From the NCBI GenBank assembly GCA_028291845.1, contig JAQGNM010000184.1, positions 1 through 12,416 of the forward strand: a stretch of 12,416 bases of DNA, given 5' to 3'. The notes below the pieces were generated by a model, which was not told the DNA's origin, ran no database searches, and was given only the letters and a program-made list of their open reading frames with translations. Numbering within the stretch: the stretch's first letter is position 1; every line of letters starts with the position of its first letter. The translations under genes were made by a program, and so were the position numbers. Positions 7,073 through 12,416 of the stretch are shown here, piece after piece. This DNA is from Massilia sp. GTDB lineage: Bacteria > Pseudomonadota > Gammaproteobacteria > Burkholderiales > Burkholderiaceae_D.

Positions 7073-7084
7073 GTAAGCTTTACA
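7067..7084. promoter_or_regulatory. Operator 2: near-perfect 18-bp palindrome over the -35
   Basis: TGTCAAGTAAGCTTTACA matches operator 1 with 7-bp arms and a 4-bp centre, broken by a single base (C for A). That deviation is exactly what turns TTTACA into the -35 TTGACA on the minus strand. The two sites begin 40 bp apart, close to four helical turns, so cooperative binding is plausible. Confidence 0.7.
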
Positions 7085-7109
7085 TCTTATTTTACTGTGG
7101 CGATTGCAC

Positions 7110-7115
7110 TACAAT
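7110..7115 (+). promoter_or_regulatory. Possible -10 for a leaderless flavoprotein transcript
   Basis: TACAAT, five of six bases of the -10 consensus, ends 6 bp before the flavoprotein ATG at 7122, so transcription would begin at or next to the A of the ATG. The -35 region around 7087-7092 is poor. Operator 2 ends at 7084, close enough that the XRE regulator might also affect this promoter. Confidence 0.35.
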
Positions 7116-7121
7116 GCGCGC

Positions 7122-8360
7122 ATGATTTTTACCAAGCCTCCCCTGGTCGCCATCATCGGCGGCGGCCCCGCCGGTCTGATGGCGGCCGAAGTGCTGGCGG
7201 CGGCGGGCGCCTCGGTCGACCTGTACGACAGCATGCCGAGCGTGGCCCGCAAGTTTCTGTTGGCGGGCAAGGGCGGCATGAACATTACCCATGCCGAGCC
7301 GCGCGCGCCGTTCCAGGCGCGCTACGGCGCCCGCGCGGCCGAGGTGGGCCAGTGGCTCGACCAGTTCGACGGCGCCGCCGTGCGCGCGTGGATCCATGCG
7401 CTCGGCATCGACACCTTCGTCGGCAGCTCCGGCCGCGTGTTCCCCCTTGAGATGAAAGCGGCGCCGCTGCTGCGCGCATGGCTGCACCGCCTGCGCGCGG
7501 GCGGCGTGCGCTTTCCCATGCGCCACCGCTGCACCGCCTTCGACAAGGACGATCTGCGTTTCGACACCCCCGCCGGCGAGGTGCGTGCGCGCGCCGACGC
7601 GGTGATCCTGGCGCTGGGCGGCGCCTCGTGGCCGCGCCTGGGCTCGGACGGCGCCTGGGTGGCGCCGCTGCGCGAGAAAGGGGTGACCGTGGCCGAACTG
7701 CGCGCGTCCAACTGCGGCTTCGAGGTCGACTGGAGCGCGCACTTCAAGGACAAGTATGCCGGCGCGCCGCTGCTGACGGTGGCCGTGGCCACCCGCGATT
7801 GCCCGGCCAGGAAGGGCCAGTTCGTCATCACCCGGCACGGCGTCGAGGGCAGCCTGATCTACGCTTTATCGGCCCCCTTGCGCGATCAGATCGCGCAGGA
7901 CGGCAGCGCCACCATCTGGCTCGACCTGGCGCCCGACTTCAGCGCCGACAAGGTGTTCCAGGAAGTGCTGCACCCGCGCGGCGCCCGCTCGATGGCCAGC
8001 CACCTGCAAAGCCGGCTGGGACTGAAGGGCGTCAAGTCGGGGCTGTTGCACGAGTGCCTGAGCAAGGCGGACTACAACGACGCCGCCGCGCTGGCGGCGG
8101 CCATCAAGCGCCTGCCGCTGGTGTTGCGGCGCACCCGCCCCATCGACGAGGCGATCAGCAGCGCCGGCGGCATCGCCTTCGAGGCGCTCGACCAACATGC
8201 GATGCTGCGCGCACTGCCCGGCGTGTTCGCCTGCGGCGAGATGCTCGACTGGGAGGCGCCCACCGGCGGCTACCTGCTGACCGCGTGTTTTGCCAGCGGG
8301 CGCGCGGCGGCCAGGGGCGTGCTGGAGTGGCTGGCCGGTTCCACTACCTCTGGTAGGTGA
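7122..8360 (+). CDS. NAD(P)/FAD-dependent oxidoreductase, BaiN/HI0933 family (TIGR03862-type flavoprotein)
   Basis: The 412-residue product is a flavoprotein of the HI0933/YhiN/BaiN type; the physiological reaction of most members is unknown. The dinucleotide-binding GGGPAG is at residues 13-18, followed by the family signature KFLLAGKGGMNITH (about 44-57). A C-terminal FAD-contacting stretch, FACGEMLDWEAPTGGYLL, closes the fold. No signal peptide or membrane helix is seen, so it is cytoplasmic. I chose the ATG at 7122: an in-frame TTG six codons upstream is the alternative, but neither has a ribosome site, and a good -10 sits 6 bp before the ATG. It is divergent from the XRE operon, with 110 bp between the start codons. 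Its stop lies inside the 3' end of the convergent GIN-domain gene. Confidence 0.9.
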   Translation: MIFTKPPLVAIIGGGPAGLMAAEVLAAAGASVDLYDSMPSVARKFLLAGKGGMNITHAEPRAPFQARYGARAAEVGQWLDQFDGAAVRAWIHALGIDTFVGSSGRVFPLEMKAAPLLRAWLHRLRAGGVRFPMRHRCTAFDKDDLRFDTPAGEVRARADAVILALGGASWPRLGSDGAWVAPLREKGVTVAELRASNCGFEVDWSAHFKDKYAGAPLLTVAVATRDCPARKGQFVITRHGVEGSLIYALSAPLRDQIAQDGSATIWLDLAPDFSADKVFQEVLHPRGARSMASHLQSRLGLKGVKSGLLHECLSKADYNDAAALAAAIKRLPLVLRRTRPIDEAISSAGGIAFEALDQHAMLRALPGVFACGEMLDWEAPTGGYLLTACFASGRAAARGVLEWLAGSTTSGR

Positions 8361-9156
8361 TGTCGCCCGAGCCGTTGACCGTCACGCTGCGCTCAAGCGG
8401 ATTGCCGAACACCTTGACGTCCCCGCTGCCGCGCACCGTGGCGTCGAGGCGGCGCTGGGCGTTGACCACGGCGCTGCCCGAACCCATCAGCTCGAGGTTG
8501 ACGACGTCGGCGGCGAGGTGGCGCGCATTGATGTCGCCCGAGCCGGCCACAGTGGCATTGAGTTCGCTGGCGGAGCCTACCACCGTCATCTTGCCGGAGC
8601 CCTCGACGCGCACTTCGACCTTGCCGCTGGTGCCGCCGTTCATCTCGACGGCGCCGCTGCCGCGCACGCTGGCGTCGACCTGGCGGTAGCGGCCGTTGAA
8701 TTTGACGGTGCCGGTGCCTTCCATGTGCACCGCGATGGCGTCGCCGGAAAAGCCGTTGACGGTGCTGTCGCCGCTGCCGCGCACCCGCAGTTCGCGCAAG
8801 GACGGCAGCACCAGCACCACTTGCAGGGGCTGGCGGTGGTGCAGCAGCATGCCGGTGGTGCCGATGTGCAGCACGCCTTCGCCGTTGTCGCTGGTGTCGA
8901 CATTGCCCAGCAGGCGCGCCTCGCCCTTGACCTGCAGCGACGGGCTGGCGCCCTGGCGCAAGGTCAGATCGATCGGGCCGTCCAGGTCGATCTCCTGGAT
9001 GTCGGCGCCGACCTCGCGGGTCTGGCTCTCGACGCTGCGGCCGGCGCTGGTGACCGGGCTGCTGATGCCCTGGGCCTTGAGCATGCTGTAAGACAGGCCG
9101 ATCAGGACAAAAGCCAGGATCAGCAGGCTCATGCCGACTTTGAACAAGGTGCGCAT
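8344..9156 (-). CDS. GIN-domain (DUF2807-like) beta-solenoid envelope protein
   Basis: This 270-residue protein has an N-terminal hydrophobic segment (about 7-26), acting as signal peptide or membrane anchor, so the rest is periplasmic. From residue 53 it resembles head GIN/DUF2807 auto-transporter adhesin-type domains. The core is a run of eight G-S/T-G motifs, at 127, 147, 166, 186, 205, 225, 243 and 262, spaced 18-20 residues apart, each preceded by alternating hydrophobic residues; this predicts one beta-helix turn per repeat. Function in these proteins is poorly known. The ATG follows the HAAS gene stop by 11 bp with a weak GGAG site, so the two form an operon. Its last 17 bp overlap the convergent flavoprotein gene. 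Confidence 0.85.
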   Translation of the reverse strand: MRTLFKVGMSLLILAFVLIGLSYSMLKAQGISSPVTSAGRSVESQTREVGADIQEIDLDGPIDLTLRQGASPSLQVKGEARLLGNVDTSDNGEGVLHIGTTGMLLHHRQPLQVVLVLPSLRELRVRGSGDSTVNGFSGDAIAVHMEGTGTVKFNGRYRQVDASVRGSGAVEMNGGTSGKVEVRVEGSGKMTVVGSASELNATVAGSGDINARHLAADVVNLELMGSGSAVVNAQRRLDATVRGSGDVKVFGNPLERSVTVNGSGDITYQR

Positions 9157-9167
9157 GGCGGCTCCGG

Positions 9168-10013
9168 TCAGCTGCCCTTGAGCAGCGAAAGATTCATTTG
9201 CAGGTAGCGTTTCAGGCCGATCAGGGTGTACTTGCTGACCACCAGGCTGAGCAGAAACAACAGGATCGATCCGACCACCATGACCAGGCCGAAGGCGGTC
9301 TGGGTGGTGCGCGAACCGGCGTCGACGTCGGTGGTGATGCGGATCTCCCGGCCCGCCACTTCTTCGGCGCGTTTGATGACCTGGGCCGGGCCGACGCGCG
9401 GGCCGGGACTGTCGCCGTTGGCGAGGCTGTCGGCGTCGGCGGCGCGCGCTGCCTGCTCAGCCTGCCGGGCGGCGGCGTCGATGGCGCTGTCCTGGCGTTT
9501 TTCGCTGGAGATGTTGATGCCCGTTTCGCTGATCGAGATGTGGGTTTGCTTGTTGCGCTCGCTGCCGTCGCTGTCGTCGGTCAGCACGATGCCGAACGGA
9601 CGGTTGAGCACCAGTTCATTGGCGCCGGCCAGGCCGCTGGCGGTGACGGCGATGCCGATGATATAAAAGGCCAGCGCCGCCGAGTACAGCGCCGCCAGCA
9701 TCGACAGGTAGACCGCCGCCGGCACGATCATCAAGAGGTTGAAGATCGCCAGCCCCAGTCCGGCCACCACCATCCGCAGAAAATTGGCTGGATTGCGCTT
9801 TTGCTCGAAGGCCGCCATGTGCGCACTGGCGCGCAGGGTCATGGCGATTTTCTTCGGATCGTCCAGCTCCGCCGCCACCGCCTGCTCGCTGCGCCCGGCC
9901 GCAACGCCGTCGACGAAGCGCTGCTCGTAATAGGCCAGGGTCTTGGCCTGCACCGCCGGCGTCAGGCCGGTCATGGCGCGCTTTAACGCATCGAGATATT
10001 CAAGTTTGCCCAT
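9168..10013 (-). CDS. HAAS-domain (DUF1700-like) membrane protein
   Basis: The 281-residue protein opens with a HAAS-type helical domain (about residues 1-66; KLEYLDALKRAM, YYEQRFVDG and DDPKKIA are typical). It is followed by hydrophobic segments at about 80-104 and 107-130, a polar region (about 145-238) rich in Ala/Asp/Gln that may form a helix or coiled coil, and a last membrane segment at about 240-261. The ATG at 10013 is fixed by GGAGG (complement of 10019-10023) 5 bp upstream; a longer in-frame opening to 10115 is Arg-rich shadow sequence. HAAS proteins usually sit beside a PadR-type regulator and act in signalling with it; none is seen here. It is followed by the GIN-domain gene. Confidence 0.85.
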   Translation of the reverse strand: MGKLEYLDALKRAMTGLTPAVQAKTLAYYEQRFVDGVAAGRSEQAVAAELDDPKKIAMTLRASAHMAAFEQKRNPANFLRMVVAGLGLAIFNLLMIVPAAVYLSMLAALYSAALAFYIIGIAVTASGLAGANELVLNRPFGIVLTDDSDGSERNKQTHISISETGINISSEKRQDSAIDAAARQAEQAARAADADSLANGDSPGPRVGPAQVIKRAEEVAGREIRITTDVDAGSRTTQTAFGLVMVVGSILLFLLSLVVSKYTLIGLKRYLQMNLSLLKGS

Positions 10014-10027
10014 GGCTGCCTCCGACT

Positions 10028-10153
10028 CTACAGATAAACGCCGCACAGCAGCCGCGCCTGCCGCACGAGCAGCATGGTGGCGCCAAGGCTGAGGGCGACG
10101 ACGGCGAGAGCGCAAACGGCGGAACGGACGGACAGGGAGGGGCGGCTGCGCAT
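10028..10153 (-). CDS. Possible 41-residue single-helix membrane protein
   Basis: An ATG at 10153 opens 41 codons ending in TAG at 10028. The peptide begins with a basic stretch (MRSRPSLSVRS), continues with about 20 hydrophobic residues (AVCALAVVALSLGATMLLV, residues 12-30) and ends RQARLLCGVYL, the profile of a one-pass membrane protein or uncleaved signal anchor. Its stop is 14 bp before the HAAS gene ATG, whose GGAGG lies in that gap, as expected for an operon. There is no clear ribosome site before its own ATG. It is not a family I recognise. It could instead be an untranslated leader; the hydrophobic profile and spacing favour a gene. Confidence 0.45.
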   Translation of the reverse strand: MRSRPSLSVRSAVCALAVVALSLGATMLLVRQARLLCGVYL

Positions 10154-10154
10154 G

Positions 10155-10174
10155 ATGTTATCTATATGTATATG
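10155..10174 (-). promoter_or_regulatory. AT-rich block upstream of the small ORF, possible -10 region
   Basis: A local AT-rich block interrupts GC-rich sequence and holds a perfect tandem TATATG TATATG (10163-10174, plus strand). Read on the minus strand it gives TATACA and TATAGA, either of which could serve as a -10 for the small ORF-HAAS-GIN operon. No -35 match is visible at normal spacing. It could equally be a regulator site. The rest of 10154-10301, between this and hpnE, shows no gene. Confidence 0.3.
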
Positions 10175-10301
10175 AAGGCGTCGATGATGCTACTTTATCG
10201 GTCCGCCGCCCCGCACGCCATCGCCATGCGACAGGCTGCACGATTGGCGGGCCAGGCCGGCTTTCTGCGCGATGGCCGTTGCCTCGTCGGCCCCCTTTGG
10301 T

Positions 10302-11621
10302 CTAGGCAGCGCCACTGAGCAGGCGGGCGGCGGCGGCGCCGCTCCTGACGGCGCTTTCCAGCGTGGCCGGGTACTCTGCCGCGGTGTAGTCGCCCGCCAG
10401 CACCAGGCCGGCCAGGCCGCTGGCGTTGGCCGGCCGCGCCAGGCCCGGCACGCAGGCGAAGGTCGCCCGCTTGTCGGTGATCACTTGCTGCCACAGCGGC
10501 GCGGCCAGCGCCGGCATGGCCAGTTGCGCCGCCAGCTGCGCTGCCAGCAAGCTTGCCAGTTCGGCCTGATCGAGCGCTGCGGCGTCGCCGGCGGCGCTGA
10601 TCACCACCGCCAGCAGGCCGGCCTGCGCCGCATCGAGCTGGCCGCGGTCGAACACGAACTGGCCATGGCGGCCCAGCGGCGGCGCATCGAGCAGGGCGTA
10701 AAACGGCAGCGGCAGGCGCAGCGCCGGATCGTATTGCAGATAGCAGGTGGTGATGGCCTCGAAGCCAAAGCCATCGAGCTGCGCCCGCAGCTGCTCCAGC
10801 CCGAGTCCCTCCAGCAGCTTCGACGCCGCCGGCGGCGGCACCGCCAGCACCACGCCGTCGAAAGGGACGCCGTCGACCAGCCAGCCGGATGCGCCAAGCG
10901 CCAGGGTTTTCACGGCGGCGCCGGCGTTGACTGCGCCGCCGCGCGCCGCCACAAAGCGCGCCGCCGCCTGCGGGAACAGCGCCGTCAGGTCGACCCGCGG
11001 CAGCAGCATGTCGGAGGCCGCGCGCCTGGCGCCCAGGCTGTCGCGCAGCACGGCCAGGAACACCTGCGCCGAGGCGCGCTCGGGCGGAGTGTTGAGGGCC
11101 GCCAGGCACAGCGGGCGCCACATCAGCGCGGTCAGGCGCGCGGTCTGGTCGAAGCGTTCGAGCAGTTCGGCCACGCTGCAATCGTGGTGCAAGGTCCAGT
11201 CCATCCAGCGGGCGCTGGTGGAAAAGCGCGCCAGCGACAGCTTGTCGGCCCGCGTCAAGCCCCTGGCGCGCAGCAGGGCGACGGCCAGGTGCAGCGGCGC
11301 CGGCAGGCGCGCGGTGAGGAAGTCCATGCCGGCATCAAGGCCGACCGTCGGATAGCGCATCTGCAGCGGCAGATTCAAGAATACTTCCTGACGGTCGATG
11401 CCGACTTTTTTCAGCATCGCCAGGGTGGCGCTGTACGCTCCCAGCAGGATGTGTTGGCCGTTGTCGAGCGTGCGGCCGTTGACCGTTACCGCGCGCGCCC
11501 GTCCGCCCAAGGTGCGCGCCGCCTCGAACACGGTGATCCGGTGGCCGCCAGGGTCCGAGGCCAGTTCCACCGCGGCGGCGCAGCCGGCCCAGCCGCCGCC
11601 GATGACGGCGAAGTGCTTCAT
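10302..11621 (-). CDS. hpnE: Hydroxysqualene dehydroxylase HpnE
   Basis: HpnE reduces hydroxysqualene to squalene, the last of the three HpnCDE steps that make squalene for hopanoids. The 439-residue protein has an N-terminal FAD-binding GGGWAG (residues 8-13), the amine-oxidase-like segment LGGRARAV (about 38-45) and DNGQHILLGAY soon after, which is typical of HpnE. A C-terminal FAD motif is present in LAGDYTAAEYPATLESAV (about 408-425). No signal peptide is seen; the enzyme probably works at the membrane face. It lies 18 bp after the hpnD stop in the same direction. The ribosome site is weak (CGGGG). No squalene-hopene cyclase is in the window. Confidence 0.92.
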   Translation of the reverse strand: MKHFAVIGGGWAGCAAAVELASDPGGHRITVFEAARTLGGRARAVTVNGRTLDNGQHILLGAYSATLAMLKKVGIDRQEVFLNLPLQMRYPTVGLDAGMDFLTARLPAPLHLAVALLRARGLTRADKLSLARFSTSARWMDWTLHHDCSVAELLERFDQTARLTALMWRPLCLAALNTPPERASAQVFLAVLRDSLGARRAASDMLLPRVDLTALFPQAAARFVAARGGAVNAGAAVKTLALGASGWLVDGVPFDGVVLAVPPPAASKLLEGLGLEQLRAQLDGFGFEAITTCYLQYDPALRLPLPFYALLDAPPLGRHGQFVFDRGQLDAAQAGLLAVVISAAGDAAALDQAELASLLAAQLAAQLAMPALAAPLWQQVITDKRATFACVPGLARPANASGLAGLVLAGDYTAAEYPATLESAVRSGAAAARLLSGAA

Positions 11622-11639
11622 GCCCCGCTGCCGGCGGCA

Positions 11640-12416
11640 TCAGCCGCGCACATAGGTCTTCCACGCCAGCCACAGCTTGCGCAGCGGCGTGAGCGAAATG
11701 CGTTGGGTCAGCACGCGGTAATGATCGCGTTCGATTTCCACCAGCACGGCGCGGTAGATCGCCGCCATCATCAGGCCCGGGCGCTGGGCGCGGCGGTCGG
11801 CTTTCGGCAGCAGGGCGTAGGCTTCGTCATAGGTGGCCTGGGCGCGCGCCGCCTGAAACGCCATCAGCTGCTCGAACTTGTCGCTGTGGCGGGCGTTGAG
11901 CAGGTCCGCCGCGGTCACGCCGAACTGCTGCAGCTCGCTGATCGGCAGGTAGATGCGGCCTTTGCGCGCGTCTTCACCGACATCGCGGATGATGTTGGTC
12001 AGCTGAAAAGCCAGTCCCAGCTTCTCGGCATACTCCAGCGTCTTCGGATCGGTGACGCCGAAAATGCTGGCCGACAGGATGCCCACCACGCTGGCCACGT
12101 GCCAGCAGTATTTCTTCAGGGCCGGATAATCGAGGTAACGCGACTGGTTCAGGTCCATCTCCATGCCGTCGATGATGGCCTGCAGGTGCGCCTCCTTCAG
12201 GTCGTACACCGCCAGGTGCGGCTGCAGCGCCAGCATCACAGGATGGGTGCCGCCGCCCTTGTACATCGCCGCCACTTCGGTTCTCCACCAGGCCAGCTTG
12301 ATGCGGGCGATCGATTCGTCGGTGGCTTCGTCGACCGTGTCGTCGACCTCGCGGCAAAACGCGTACAGGGCGGTAATCGCCCGGCGCCGCTCGGGCGGCA
12401 GGAACAGGAAACTGTA
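11640..12416 (-). CDS. hpnD: Presqualene diphosphate synthase HpnD (5' end outside window)
   Basis: HpnD condenses two farnesyl diphosphates to presqualene diphosphate. The frame is open to the right edge, giving the last 258 residues; by family length only a short N-terminal part, about 15-25 residues, is missing. The two Asp-rich substrate/Mg motifs are present: DDTVD near the start of the visible part (residues 25-29) and NIIRDVGEDARKGRIYLP in the middle, the squalene/phytoene synthase signature. Near the C-terminus, PGLMMAAIYRAVL is also typical. The neighbour hpnE separates it from HpnC, which carries out the intermediate step and is also a squalene/phytoene-type protein; HpnD is preferred because it directly precedes hpnE, as in hpnC-hpnD-hpnE clusters. 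Confidence 0.9.
   Translation of the reverse strand, partial: YSFLFLPPERRRAITALYAFCREVDDTVDEATDESIARIKLAWWRTEVAAMYKGGGTHPVMLALQPHLAVYDLKEAHLQAIIDGMEMDLNQSRYLDYPALKKYCWHVASVVGILSASIFGVTDPKTLEYAEKLGLAFQLTNIIRDVGEDARKGRIYLPISELQQFGVTAADLLNARHSDKFEQLMAFQAARAQATYDEAYALLPKADRRAQRPGLMMAAIYRAVLVEIERDHYRVLTQRISLTPLRKLWLAWKTYVRG

Noticed and set aside
10014..10115. N-terminal extension of the HAAS protein by 34 codons
   Set aside because: The extension is an Arg/Ala/His-rich shadow of the 41-codon ORF region, while the ATG at 10013 has a good GGAGG and begins exactly at the HAAS domain.
10200..10290. GCCATCGC / GCGATGGC inverted repeat downstream of hpnE as a terminator
   Set aside because: The arms are about 45 bp apart with no T-tract, and 8-bp matches like this are expected by chance in GC-rich sequence.
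10195..11181. 328-codon Arg/Gly-rich open frame on the minus strand inside hpnE
   Set aside because: Same-strand shifted frame of hpnE with a composition typical of frame shadows; hpnE has intact FAD motifs along its whole length.

Overview
This is a gene-dense, GC-rich window with strong G/C preference at third codon positions. The gene families (TRAP uptake system, hpnD/hpnE squalene genes, HAAS/GIN envelope pair, FCD-type GntR regulator, TIGR03862-type flavoprotein) fit a betaproteobacterium. My best guess is Oxalobacteraceae (Massilia, Duganella or Janthinobacterium relatives), judged from general protein resemblance and not from a search. No tRNA, rRNA, CRISPR array, phage gene or insertion sequence with a transposase was seen.

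Layout. (1) Positions 1-2757, minus strand: a three-gene TRAP transporter operon in the order dctP, dctQ, dctM, with dctM running off the left edge. Across a 171-bp AT-rich intergenic region lies a divergent FCD-type GntR regulator (2929-3597), the obvious candidate controller. A TTGACA -35, a weak -10 and a TGTATACA palindrome are stacked in this region. (2) Positions 3668-5356, plus strand: a secreted PafA-like alkaline phosphatase with a threonine nucleophile and a Lys-x-Arg signature. (3) Positions 5365-5476: a striking 112-bp inverted repeat made of two hairpins in opposite orientation, placed between convergent genes. (4) Positions 5487-7011, minus strand: a tightly overlapping operon encoding a four-helix membrane protein, a 67-residue XRE regulator and an exported alpha/beta hydrolase. 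Its promoter (TTGACA, 17 bp, TAATAT) is bracketed by two 18-bp palindromes, which makes it the best regulatory story in the window. (5) Positions 7122-8360, plus strand: a BaiN/HI0933-family flavoprotein that may be translated from a leaderless mRNA. Its 3' end overlaps the convergent gene by 17 bp. (6) Positions 8344-10153, minus strand: a GIN-domain beta-solenoid protein, a HAAS-domain (DUF1700-like) membrane protein and, upstream, a previously easy-to-miss 41-codon one-helix ORF. (7) Positions 10302-12416, minus strand: hpnE and the C-terminal part of hpnD, two steps of the farnesyl-PP to squalene route that feeds hopanoid synthesis.

How they work together. The TRAP genes plus GntR form a substrate-inducible uptake unit of unknown substrate. 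The XRE, membrane protein and hydrolase form a self-regulated envelope module. HAAS plus GIN is probably an envelope or signalling pair. HpnD and HpnE make squalene. I see no wholly new defence or mobile system here. The most novel-looking items are the paired-hairpin repeat, the promoter-bracketing XRE operators and the 41-residue membrane ORF.
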